From positions 31,602,906 to 31,666,905 of the forward strand of contig CM065680.1 in assembly GCA_017654935.2 (NCBI GenBank): a stretch of 64,000 nucleotides of DNA, given 5' to 3'. The DNA comes from Phymorhynchus buccinoides. Taxonomy: Eukaryota > Mollusca > Gastropoda > Neogastropoda > Raphitomidae. This document shows positions 1 to 11,180 of the stretch, piece after piece. Below the pieces are notes generated by a model. The model made no database searches and was not told where the DNA came from. It saw only the letters and a program-made list of their open reading frames with translations. The stretch's first letter is position 1, and each line of letters opens with the position of its first letter. The translations under genes and the position numbers were made by a program.

Positions 1-167
1 GGAGAGAGACTGGCGAACCCGGAGAGGCGATGTGTGTCGATCAAGCAGCGGCCTGAAAGGGTCGGTGACGATGCCCCCCCAGGCCCTCTCGGTTCTGTTT
101 GAGCAATCCACGGAGCCTTGCTACCGCTTCTGATTCAGTGAACAGTCCTCAACCCCGGAGCAGTTGA

Positions 168-287
168 AAAACGCGACTTTTCGAAAAGCGCGATCCAAAA
201 AGCGCGAAGTACAAACCATATACGAAAAGCCGCGCGAACTTGTAATGGCAAAAAGCGCGAACTTAGTTTGTCGAAGTGCGAAGTTTT
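168..287. repeat. Cluster of AAAAGCGCGAA-type motifs (left of an inverted pair)
   Basis: The core AAAGCGCGA recurs about four times with 10-45 bp spacing. A similar cluster in reverse orientation lies at 2544-2627. The 15-mer at 193-207 is the exact reverse complement of 2613-2627. A (GA)n tract lies inside each cluster. The role is unknown; these may be subterminal repeats of a transposable element. Confidence 0.5.
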
Positions 288-380
288 TAAACAGCATTTG
301 GTGACTCCTACGCGAGGAAAATTCAACAAAACCGGAGAGAGACGCTTGACGCTTTGACTGTTTAATGTCATTAACAAAAT

Positions 381-385
<5 letters not shown>

Positions 386-467
<82 letters not shown>
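386..467. repeat. (AG)n microsatellite
   Basis: About 41 uninterrupted AG units. Reading frames through it are artefacts. The flanks hold no recognisable gene. Confidence 0.97.
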
Positions 468-470
<3 letters not shown>

Positions 471-502
471 GTTTTTACATGTGGAGGAAATTGCCTGTTA
501 GG

Positions 503-503
503 T

Positions 504-577
<74 letters not shown>

Positions 578-615
578 AGAGAGAGAGGGGGGGGGGGAGA
601 GAGAGAGAGAGAGAC
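503..615. repeat. Compound (GT)n(GA)n microsatellite with G runs
   Basis: A short GT tract runs into GA repeats interrupted by two G-runs. The Leu/Ser-rich and Arg/Glu-rich open frames here are simple-repeat translations. Confidence 0.95.
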
Positions 616-780
616 TTCAGACTTCAGATGTTTAATATACTTTGGCCATTGACCCATGTACAACACATTTACACAAACACACACAAAAATAACAGACAAA
701 ACAGGAACAAAACAAAAATAAACACACATAATTATACTAACCGCTAAGCAAACACAAATAGTAGAGAAACAATACACAAC

Positions 781-1771
781 AAGGGCGTCGCCGAGCGGCA
801 GACATGTCCGTCACCAGCAATGCCACGCACTTGCGACACCCCGTAGAGTGTCACATCCTGACACAAAATTGGAAGGGATTCTGTCTTCTAGTTCACGAGA
901 TACAGCTTGAAGAAGAAACATATAGCGCAAAGAAGGAAATTTCGGTTTTCAAGGTCACACTTAAAGGTCAAGGTCAGCATGGTGATAATTTATGCTCGGA
1001 TGTTTTCTTCTCTAGGGTATACAGTACCACACACAATCTGAAGCGCTTCTGTCAAGTACCAATGTGGAAAATAATATGGCTTAAAACCCAATGTGTAGAC
1101 CCCTACCACTTTCAAGGCCTACGGATCGCCCGGACCGTGACCTTGACCTTGATCGGTATGCCACCATCAGAACGGGCATAAGCCAAAGTACCTTCATGCC
1201 AAATTTAAAGACTCTAACACTAACGGTGTGGGAGTTATGGCCCCTGAAAGATTTTCGGTTTTCAAGGTCGTACGCCAAGGTCAAGGTCACGACGGCAATA
1301 TGGTTTGCGCGGATGCCTTCCTCTCATGGTGACACACCAGCACACACAATTTGACGTGATTCTGTCAACCCGTTCGAAAGATATCCTTGGGACAGACAGA
1401 AGGAGAAAAAAATGACCCTCCGATTTTCAGGCTCCAGCGATCTTTTTGACCTTGACCTTGACCTTGATCGGTATGCCATCATCAGAACGGGCATAAGCCA
1501 AACCACCTTCATACCAAGTTTCAACATCCTATGTTGATCGGTGCCCGAGATATGGCTAAAAATAGAGTTTCGGTTTTCAAGGTCGTACGTCAAGGTCAAG
1601 GTCATGACGGCAAAATGGTTTGCGCCGATCTCTTCCTATTAAGGAGGCACACCTTCACACAAAATTTGACGCGATTCGGTCAAGCGGTTCGGGAGATATC
1701 CTTGGGACAGACAGAAAAGAAAAAAGAAAAAAAATACAAACCAGCCAATCGCAATAGTCCGTCTTGGTGAC
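781..1771. repeat. Tandem array of a ~313-bp unit rich in AGGTCA direct repeats
   Basis: The phrase TTCGGTTTTCAAGGTC begins at 941, 1254 and 1569, giving periods of 313 and 315 bp, so about 2.6 units are present. Each unit carries directly repeated AGGTCA half-sites, for example TCAAGGTCAAGGTCA, and the reverse form TGACCTTGACCTTGA. The array ends in a short hairpin, AGTCCGTC...GACGGACT. This is a diverged interspersed or satellite repeat. No coding function is visible. Confidence 0.8.
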
Positions 1772-1774
1772 GGA

Positions 1775-2317
1775 CTAACTCTGAGAAGAGCATGAAGTGC
1801 TAGAACAAATTGATTGTACAGTTTGATTACCAGAGTTACTGAGGAATCTGCTTCTTAAATCAGAGTACAGAGAACATATTAAAAGGAAGTGGTGTTCATT
1901 TTCAATGACATTCTTGCAATAAACACAATATCTGTTTACTGGGGATTCACTGCATCTGTGCAAGTTGTTATTTAAAGGAAATGCGCCCAAACGTAATTGA
2001 GACAGTGCTACACGGAAGCAAGATATGTCAACTTGAGAAAAGTATTGTTCAATTTCAAACGTTGATTTAAAAGAAGTATATAACGCGTACCTTTCCTTGT
2101 TTCTCATTGCAGAAAACCAATCTTGAGCATACATTCGTCTTTGTTTAAACATCTTCAAAAATAATTTAGCATCACCTACTCCTTGCGAGAGCCAAACAAA
2201 GTGGAACCCTGATGTACTAAGAATTTCCTTAACTCTACTAGCCCAACATGTCTTGTTGTTTTCATCCACATTAACTAACATTTTATAGGCCTGATTAGGT
2301 AATCGATCCTGACCCAT
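1775..2317 (-). pseudogene. LINE reverse-transcriptase C-terminal fragment
   Basis: The open frame reads about 180 residues on the minus strand. It ends in a CVYC...EHHFLLIC zinc-knuckle-like motif followed by LYSDLR, which is typical of the C-terminal end of non-LTR retrotransposon ORF2 proteins. No palm motif (FADD or YADD) and no endonuclease are present. The fragment is cut at its 5' side where the long (GA)n tract begins. It is a dead retrotransposon remnant. The LINE clade cannot be settled from this piece. Confidence 0.65.
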
Positions 2318-2321
2318 ACCC

Positions 2322-2504
<183 letters not shown>

Positions 2505-2543
2505 GTTTTTACATCGAATACAAGGAGGCAAAACAATCGACCA

Positions 2544-2627
2544 TGATTCGCGCTTTCTGTTGTTCACATTCGCGCTTTTCATACGCTCGCGCAAAGATAT
2601 TTTTTTTTAGAGTCGCGCTTTTTGGAT
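2544..2627. repeat. Cluster of TTCGCGCTTTT motifs (right of an inverted pair)
   Basis: Three to four TTCGCGCTTT-type motifs in reverse orientation relative to 168-287. Positions 2613-2627 match the reverse complement of 193-207 exactly. The cluster sits 44 bp from the (GA)87 tract. Confidence 0.5.
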
Positions 2628-2954
2628 GCAGCCCTGAACCCAGTCTTTAGGAATCGAAGCCGAGTTGGGTGGGTACTGGAGTTTCTCCGTCCTCTTCCAC
2701 GAATAGATAAATAAATAAACATTTAAAAAAAAAGATTACATATAGCTTTTCTACAGCTATATCATATGCAAACTCCTGCTAAAAGATTTATTATTAGGCT
2801 TTTCTCAAGCAGTGTTCAATGGAGAGTTGAGCGAAGCAAGGGAGAAGACCGCTACTTCATCACAGCTTCCCTCCACCTCGGAAAAGTGTCTCTTTACTGC
2901 AGCTTAGCTCCCCTGACGATGACTGACGGGCGAGTTGGACAATCAAGGAGCAGC

Positions 2955-3090
<136 letters not shown>

Positions 3091-3431
3091 GGCCCTTCTG
3101 TGTTAGCACAAGCAAACTGACATGGCGAGGAATATTGAGTTTTTAGTAACGAGGCCCATTACAGTAGTCAGAGTTCTTTACAAAGTAGCCGCTGTCTCTC
3201 CCATTCACTTCGCCGACCTCCGTCCCTTCCTTGTTTCCTTATCCACTCCCACCCCTAAGTACTCCCACCTCCCCATCGCCTTCTACGCTTCTTTCAGTTA
3301 GCACCTCTCTCATTTCTAAACAATTGTTCGGGTTCAAAGGATACTCTTGAGTGACACCTCTAATGATGAAAATGCACAGAAGTCAACAACAACAACAACA
3401 ACACATTTATCGGATGATAATAAAGAAGATA

Positions 3432-3607
3432 CAGTGGAACCTCCCTTATAAGACCTCCCATTATAAGACTCCCTCCCATATAAGACCTACTTATCTGAGA
3501 CATTGCCCTTCTTTGTAAGTGCTAAAATTACCTCCCTTATAAGACCCCTCCCTTATAAGACCTCATTTTGGATGATTTTTGAAGGTCTTATAAGGGAGGT
3601 TCCACTG
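3432..3607. mobile_element. 176-bp pogo/Tc1-like MITE (copy 1)
   Basis: The terminal inverted repeats begin CAGTGGAACCTCCCTTATAA and end in the reverse complement. The element is flanked by TA on both sides (3430-3431 and 3608-3609), the target duplication of Tc1/mariner/pogo elements. Two other copies in this window (16499 and 17953) have exactly the same length. It is non-autonomous with no coding capacity. Confidence 0.88.
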
Positions 3608-3796
3608 TAATTATAAAGCACACGTGCATAATATTGCCTCCTCTTCTCAGATGTTTTTTGTTGTTGTTTTCCTTAATACAATATGTATGAGGTCAGATGG
3701 ATGTGATAGCACCTGACATTTGCTTTCCTATAAATATATGACCAACTAGCAATTACCCGGTGCCGCTTTGCGCCCCCCCACCCCACCCCCATTTCA

Positions 3797-3870
3797 ACCC
3801 AGCCCTCCAGAATAGCATTCACCTTCTCTGCTGTCTGGAAGTCATAGTCGGACACAACTGATTAGCGCGC
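3797..3870. repeat. Degenerate CCAGAATAG dispersed repeat (copy 1)
   Basis: CCAGCCCTCCAGAATAGCAT, a short gap, then GGAAGTCATAGTCGGACACAACTGA. This is a diverged copy of the repeat at 4311-4399 and 22949-23029. Short CA tracts follow it. Confidence 0.55.
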
Positions 3871-4310
3871 GCACAAACACACACACACACATCGTTTTCT
3901 TCTAGAGCAAGGGCAAAAACCCTAAAAACTGCAGCGAAATTGACCAGTTAGTTACCGGTTAGTTCCCTTTGTTTCTGTTACGTCTCTCTGTAACACTTCC
4001 TTGGCCGAATACCTGGCCCAGCTTTCCAGAATGGCCGACAAAATGTGTTTGACTGCATTCCCAAGACGACGCTAAAGTCGTCATTAAAGAATTACTTTAC
4101 TTCCAATCGTTCAGCTTCACCATCATTCAAAAGCTGCGAAAATGGTAGTTCCGCGAAGAACAGAGGTGTCTGAAAGCATGGGGCGTAGCATCCGGGTCAG
4201 GTACTCAGGCTAGAGCCTGACCACTTTTTTCGCTAAAAAATACGCGCGTGCGCACACACACACACAAACTAAAAAAATTATAGGTAAGCCATCATTACTT
4301 TAAACAAATG

Positions 4311-4399
4311 CTTGCCCAGCCTGCCAGAATAGCATCTGCCTGACTGCTACTGGCAGCCATGGTCAGAAACGACTGACTGGCATACATACATGTATACAT
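4311..4399. repeat. CCAGAATAG...GACTGACTGGCAT dispersed repeat (copy 2)
   Basis: It shares the ordered blocks GCCAGAATAG, CATCTGCC, CTGGCAGCCATGGTC and AACGACTGACTGGCATA with 22949-23029. A SINE or the tail of a larger element is likely. No pol III boxes were seen. Confidence 0.65.
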
Positions 4400-4529
4400 G
4401 TGGGTGCGTGGGGTGATGACCAGGGGGTGCAGTTGGAGTGGTGATCGAATCGACGGTCACACTCAAGGGTTGACTAAAGAACAAACAGCATGGATAGCAA
4501 ATTCACATCGTATTCTCCCAGGAGAAGGC

Positions 4530-4830
4530 CCCCAGACCCCCAAAACTTGTATGGGGCTCCCCCACCCCCACCCCGACCCCCCAAATTTGTATGGGGCTCC
4601 CCCACCCCCACCCGACCCCCCATTTCAGCCTGACCTCTTCTACAAGACTTGCTACGTCCCTGGAGAAATATGGACTGATTTTTAAAAACAACCAAAAAGG
4701 GGAAAAAAGACGATGCGTGGGGACAGGGCCTGAGGCCTGAGGAGGAGGTGGAATGAGAATGGGTTTGGGGGGTGGGGATAGGAAGAGGTGATGGTGGGAG
4801 GAAAGGGAGGGGGTGGGGGTGGGGGCATCA
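4530..4830. other. C-rich tandem duplication and facing G-rich tract
   Basis: Two near-identical copies of about 50 bp (from about 4540 and 4590) contain CCCCCACCCCCACCCC. About 170 bp later comes a strongly G-rich stretch, 4760-4826, with GGGGGTGGGGGTGGGGG. Both strands have G-quadruplex potential. The proline-rich reading frames here are judged non-coding. Confidence 0.6.
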
Positions 4831-5041
4831 GTGTGCGGGATACAAAGGGGCAGCACTCAAGGAGCTCCGAGGGGAACAAATTGCTCTCCATACAACCAAA
4901 ATAGGATTAATAGCTGTAAAACACAACAGGCAAATTGTCACCTCTGTCCCCTTCGTCGACTGGCCCCGATGAATTGTGAAGCTGTGTCCACAAAGGAAGC
5001 CGTGCCTTGTTTGAAAGGAAGCAGACTTGAAAAGGAAGCAG

Positions 5042-6660
<1,619 letters not shown>

Positions 6661-6957
6661 ACAAGAAGAACTTGAACGATGGAGCCAAGAAGAAAGATAG
6701 GCCTAGTTCCTTTTGGTGAAAGAAAGGAAACAAATGGCAGAAGACCGATAAATTGACAGCTATATTTGCAGATGTGTCATGAGTGACACATTTCCGGGTG
6801 TATTCAGGCTACCAGTGCACAAGAAAGGAACTTGAGAAAAGAAAGAAAGATCGTTCCTTTTGATGAACTTGAAGAAAGGGTGGCAGAAGACGATTGCAGA
6901 TGTGTCATTAGTGACACATTTCCGGGTGTATCGAGGCTGCTAGTGCCACAAACTAGC
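6661..6957. repeat. Imperfect ~150-bp tandem duplication
   Basis: Two successive copies (about 6665-6820 and 6825-6955) share AAGAACTTGA, GGCAGAAGAC and GCAGATGTGTCAT.AGTGACACATTTCCGGGTGTAT. The core TGTGTCAtgagTGACACA in the first copy is an inverted repeat with 7-bp arms. The origin is unknown. Confidence 0.6.
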
Positions 6958-7479
6958 ATTCAGACAATCTTCGCAGTTCATTAATTGCCTTGAACCAAAG
7001 AAATACAACAAGTTGGCTTCTCTGAGAGGGAGGAGACTTAGATAACGCATCTTCGTGGATCCTCCCTCCATTGCGTCGTCTGCGTCGGGAACAACTGTGG
7101 GCGTTACTTCCCTTTGTTGATCAAATGTTGTCGCCTTTTCGGCTTTCCCCTGTCAAACACGTGAAGTGCGGTGTTTGCCAAGTTGTGTCATGAAGGACAG
7201 AGAAGTCACTTCAGTTCTGTTCGAAAGGTGGGCGGGATTTTAGACATCGTAATTTGAAAAGATATGGTAGGAGGAATACCCTCGTCATGGACAATCGACG
7301 ATTACCCAATCGACTTAGGATTGATGGAAAAAGCACATGCTTATCTTTTCTATCAAAATTTAAAAAAGCTGTGACTTAGCGGGCCTGTGACTTAGCGAGC
7401 CTGTGACTTATAAGTTAACTGTGACTTTGATTTTTAAAAATAATATATACTTATCTGTATTGTTAAAAAAATCGGGAAT

Positions 7480-7596
7480 TTACTGGTGTTGCACTGCCTC
7501 CAGGATCGTTCCCACCATCTTAATTATCTACTAATGTCCCACTGATGATGTGTGTCTGTTCCAGACCGGAGGACGTTAAACAGATTTTCATTCAAT
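7480..7596 (-). repeat. GACGTTAAAC-family dispersed repeat (reverse copy)
   Basis: The reverse complement matches 63340-63470 block by block: GTTTAACGTCCTCCGGTCTG, GGGACATTAGTAGAT, AAGATGGTGGGAA and GCAGTGCAAC. It is a SINE-like or LINE-tail repeat, also seen at 63925-64000 and as a short tail near 35251-35279. Confidence 0.75.
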
Positions 7597-7610
7597 TATT
7601 TCTGTAAGCA

Positions 7611-7714
7611 TAGCATTCGTCTCATGGGCAAATTTGACTGAACTTTTCTTTATTTCATGAGATAATTGGGGTGGGCTTCTTACCCGCCCATGCGCTTTTT
7701 ACCCCGTCTTCCCC
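7611..7714. mobile_element. Half copy of the 214-bp MITE
   Basis: It contains only the right half, from the central TAGCATTCGTCTCATGGGC to the terminal CGTCTTCCCC. A complete copy in the same orientation follows after 36 bp. Confidence 0.85.
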
Positions 7715-7750
7715 TACTAAATGTAAATTATTACACACTAACACCCTTTA

Positions 7751-7964
7751 GGGGAAGACGGGGTAAAAAGCGCATGGGCGGGTAAGAAGCCCACCCCAAT
7801 TATCTCATGAAATGAAGCAAATTTCAGTCTCATTTTGCCCATGAGACGAGCGTTAATGTCTAGCATTCGTCTCATGGGCAAATTTGACTGAAATTTTCTT
7901 TATTTCATGAGATAATTGGGGTGGGCTTCTTACCCGCCCATGCGCTTTTTACCCCGTCTTCCCC
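7751..7964. mobile_element. 214-bp near-palindromic MITE (copy 1)
   Basis: Terminal inverted repeats of about 100 bp begin GGGGAAGACGGGGTAAAAAG and almost meet at the centre. TA dinucleotides flank both ends (7749-7750 and 7965-7966). Two other complete copies (53991-54204 and 55488-55701) have exactly the same length. The element is non-autonomous, and the TA target duplication suggests Tc1/mariner-type mobilisation. Confidence 0.92.
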
Positions 7965-8039
7965 TACATATGAAATAGGAACACTTTGATGTTGCAAAAG
8001 GATATTCTTGGTGATCTGTGGGCGATTCTGGAAAAAAAA

Positions 8040-8690
8040 AGTGTTTCAGCACTGGGAATGTTTACACTGGGTGCGGTTGGCCCAAGGGGCCTCGTACACA
8101 GTTCATGCGGAAATCAAACCCGTAAATAAGTTTTTAAAAAAGAAGAGTAAAAATTTACGGACACGTGCGCAAATCTTTTCCCTTCTTTCTTTTACTTATT
8201 AACGGATTGCGCACGGCGGGTTTCCGCGGCACGGAATCTCCGCATGTATGTGTACGTACCCTAAGGCCTGGTACATAGTACATCCGGATTTTCCACGCGG
8301 AAATAATCAATAAGGCCGTATACACATACACGCTGATGTTCCGTGCAGAAACGCACGCACAATCAGTAAATAAGTAAAAGAAAGAAGAAGAAAAATAAGC
8401 GGACGTATCCGTAAGGCCGTGTACACATTAGACGCGTAAGTTCCATACGGAAACCCCGGTAAGTGAAAGCAGAGATTCAGTAGGGGAAATTCGGACACGT
8501 GCGCAAATCGTTTCCCTTTTCTCTTTGACTTATTTACGGATTGCGCACGGGTTTCCGCGCGGAATCTCCGCATATATGTGTACACGACCTATTTCCGTAT
8601 TTTTTTCCCTTCTCTCTTTTACTTATTGATTATTTCCGCGCGGAAAATCCGGACGCCGACGGTACTGTGTAGCAGGCCTTAGTAAAAGGA
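8040..8690. mobile_element. Nested inverted-repeat element(s) with TTCCGCGCGGAA cores
   Basis: 8262-8313 (starting TAAGGCCTGGTACA) and 8623-8681 (ending AGCAGGCCTTA) form terminal inverted repeats of 52-59 bp around a ~420-bp element. A ~100-bp segment at about 8160-8265 is directly repeated at about 8489-8590 (CACGTGCGCAAATC, GGATTGCGCACGG, CGGAATCTCCGCAT). The palindrome TTCCGCGCGGAA recurs. This is probably two related MITEs, one inside the other. The superfamily is not determined. Confidence 0.65.
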
Positions 8691-8739
8691 AGAAGGAAAA
8701 AAAAACCAAGCGCGGATTCGCAATCGTTTATGGCGTGCG

Positions 8740-9110
8740 ACAATTGAAAACGAAACATCATTTTAAAGAGCAGCCTCAATTTGAAGTGCAGCCTCACTTT
8801 GAAGTGCGACAATTTTGGAGCCTCACTTTGAAGTGCGACAATTTTGGACCGACCGACCGACAGACCAACAAAGTGAGTTATAGGTTTGTGGCTTGTGCCA
8901 CAAACAAAAAGAAGCGCACGTGTCCATATTTCCTTTTATTGTTTGTGGCTCAAGCCACAAACCTATAACTCACTTTGTCGGTCGGTCGGTGTCTGTCTGT
9001 CGGTCCAAAATTGTCGCACATTTTGACAAAAAATTTGTCAAAATGCGCACTTCAAATCGAGGCTACGCTTCAAATTGAGGCCGCACTTTAAAATGATGTA
9101 TTTTAAAAGC
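8740..9110. mobile_element. Foldback element with ~165-bp inverted arms
   Basis: The arms 8740-8904 and 8941-9110 are imperfect reverse complements around a ~36-bp loop. The inner arm portion AGTGAGTTATAGGTTTGTGG pairs exactly with CCACAAACCTATAACTCACT. The GACC/GGTC tandem runs pair, as do the AGTGCGACAATTTTGG blocks. The left arm holds a ~32-bp direct duplication. No transposase is encoded. Confidence 0.8.
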
Positions 9111-9440
9111 GTACAAAATAATAAACATACGTAATACAGACACTACAACAGACACGACGAGTATGCGGTGCTTCTTTTGATGAGTATAAGTAGGATACAT
9201 AGTTTTAAATGTTTTCCAAAAGATATAAAAAGTTACGAAAGGGTGCAGAGATAACATTCTGGTTTACAGATTAAAATTATTGAAAAGCCAGGGGAGGTGA
9301 CTCATGATTGGAGTGGTAAAAATAGACGGCGTGCCACAAACTATTGCGATTTCGCGCTTGTTTATTTATTATTTCCTTTATTACTGTGTACCAGACCGAA
9401 GTGTGAATGGGAGGGGAAAAAAGCACAAACTGACAAAGGG

Positions 9441-9448
9441 AAAAAAAA
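9441..9448 (-). terminator. RNA polymerase III T8 terminator
   Basis: Eight A on the plus strand give TTTTTTTT on the minus strand, three bases beyond the 3' end of the tRNA-Ala gene. This is a good pol III stop. Confidence 0.85.
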
Positions 9449-9451
9449 TTC

Positions 9452-9524
9452 TGGAGATGCGGGGTATCGATCCCCGTACCTCTCACATGCTAAGCGAGCG
9501 CTCTACCACTTGAGCTACATCCCC
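9452..9524 (-). tRNA. tRNA-Ala(AGC)
   Basis: The minus strand folds as a complete 73-nt cloverleaf. The acceptor stem GGGGATG pairs with CATCTCC, allowing one G-T pair, and is followed by discriminator A. The A box is TAGCTCAAGTGGTAG. The anticodon loop CTTAGCATG carries anticodon AGC. The T-arm GGGGATCGATACCCC contains the B box. It has no intron and no encoded CCA. Its T8 terminator lies 3 nt downstream. It looks like a functional gene, not a SINE, because the whole cloverleaf and terminator are intact and no tail is attached. Confidence 0.93.
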
Positions 9525-10832
9525 TTCTGACAAGCGAGGACATTTACTGAATATATTTACTCTCTTCTGAGTCCTGATTTCTCTTCTGTCATTTTTGTTG
9601 TATATAATTGTATTCTTTGCTATATTGTTTTTGTTAGCATGAACGCTCGGCGTGTGCAAAGCAAGTATAAGCAGCATAGAAAATAATAAAACGCTATAAT
9701 TTTTCACTTGTTGCGCGCGAAATCTAAATCCGTCGTCTGCAAGACTTACCACGGAAACAATCCCTGCTAAACTAAAAGTTGTCTCGTTCTTGAAAGTAAA
9801 TAGGGCCTAGTCTATATCGCCATTTCTTTGATTACCTTTTTATTTTAAAGAGTAAAATGTGGAAACATTAGTAATTTACTTTTTTTTCGTCTAAAAGCTG
9901 ACGTGTACTTTGAGTTAACTTTGTTCAAACACTTTCAAAACAAGACAATTTCATCAGCATGACTTTGTTGTGAAACGTCATCACTACGTGTGGAACTCCA
10001 TATTTCAGCCAATCAGCTATCAACACGAGTGGTTTGGTTATTTTCGTTTCAGGTAGGGCCACGCGACAGGGCCTGGGTCTATTGCGTGAGATTGGGGCAT
10101 ATAATCCCAAAAATCGCGATGGCTTTTCACTCACAAATCGTTACAAGCGAACAAGAAGACAAGCGACGGACAAGAAGCAGCGTTCCATTGCTCCAGTTCA
10201 ACTTCAAGTCAACACTGCACCAAAGTGAAAGTGAAAGTAAGTGCACGAGACTCTCCGAGTCTCTCTCTCTTCTCTCTCTCTCTCTGAGTCTCTCTCTCTC
10301 TCTCTCTCTCTCAGTCTCTGAGTCTGAGTCTCTCTCTCTCTCTCCCCCCCCCCCCCCCTCTTTGAATGTCATCTACTTCAAGGTCAAGGTTTAAAAAATG
10401 GACGCTGCGATTTTGCTCAGTGATAGTTTGGCTTAGAATCTTTTGTTTTATAGCAGCCTCCTTGCATAAAATGTGTTAATTTGGCTCGTTGACAGCCCCT
10501 TTATCCATGGGAGTATATCCTTTGGATTTCGATAGAGAAACATCAGACGAATTTTGAAATACTCAGCCGAGTTTCACTCGTCCGCTGAGTGTTCACGGTT
10601 TCTTAGGCCACTTCTGTTCCTGTGCTACCCGCACATATTTAACCTATTTCTGCACACTTACTAACTTATTGTGAAGCAAAAGGTAATTATTTAACTTGTT
10701 TTGTGTACGTTTTCATATTTACTGCTGATGATATTGGGTGTTTTGATTTCATGCAGGTGGGTTGACAGGGCTCAGATTCGTTGTTAGCCTATTGTATTCT
10801 AGTCTACTTTCGGTTTTAGGTAGTAGTTCGTC
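9525..10832. other. Intergenic stretch with a CT microsatellite
   Basis: No gene is recognised. A (CT)n tract at 10257-10344 passes into a poly-C run at 10345-10358. It is followed by TTCAAGGTCAAGG, which resembles the AGGTCA repeats at 941-1735. Confidence 0.6.
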
Positions 10833-11180
10833 ATGTCTGGAGCAAAGGCTAGAGGAAATCAGAGGAAAAACTCGAACAAGAGTGGATCACCTAATCCGGA
10901 TTCGAGACAGAATGATAAAAAGAACATTGATCCCAAGGCACCTTGGATTTGTATAAGTTGTGAAGACGCACTGGATGGGGAGGGGGGGCAGGTGATTGAG
11001 TGTCACGGCTGTAAACAGTGGTGCCACCAAAAATGCTCTGGTCTGACGGTGGATCAATTCGAAAGTTTGAAGGAAGGGGGGGATTACATGGTCTGGCTAT
11101 GTAATGAATGTAGAGGATGGGGTAAAACCGAGTTCGCCAATCGTGTTGAGGCTAAACTGGACAATGCATTGAAAATGCTT
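10833..11180 (+). pseudogene. LINE ORF1, N-terminal part with PHD finger
   Basis: The frame starts MSGAKARGNQRK and is basic at its start. It then contains a PHD-type zinc finger at about residues 40-95: CISC, ECHGCKQWCHQKC, then WLCNEC, i.e. a C4-H-C3 pattern. PHD fingers are known in ORF1 of CR1-type LINEs. The frame stops where a reverse-oriented LINE segment begins at about 11181. The coiled-coil and C-terminal ORF1 part resumes at 12850 on the same strand, so this is the 5' half of an interrupted ORF1. I do not regard it as a host PHD gene, because ORF1-like and endonuclease segments follow in the same strand order. Confidence 0.72.

Noticed and set aside
781..840. tRNA-like start (GTCGCCGAGCGG) of a SINE
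   Set aside because: No B box or foldable cloverleaf follows at the expected distance.
781..1771. CRISPR-like array
   Set aside because: Units are 313 bp, tandem and diverged, with no short repeat/spacer alternation; the window is eukaryotic.
4503..4856. Pro/Gly-rich ORFs on both strands
   Set aside because: Products of C-rich and G-rich low-complexity sequence.
10833..11180. Host PHD-finger gene
   Set aside because: The finger is followed by LINE ORF1 C-terminus and LINE endonuclease in the same strand order, so it is read as LINE ORF1.
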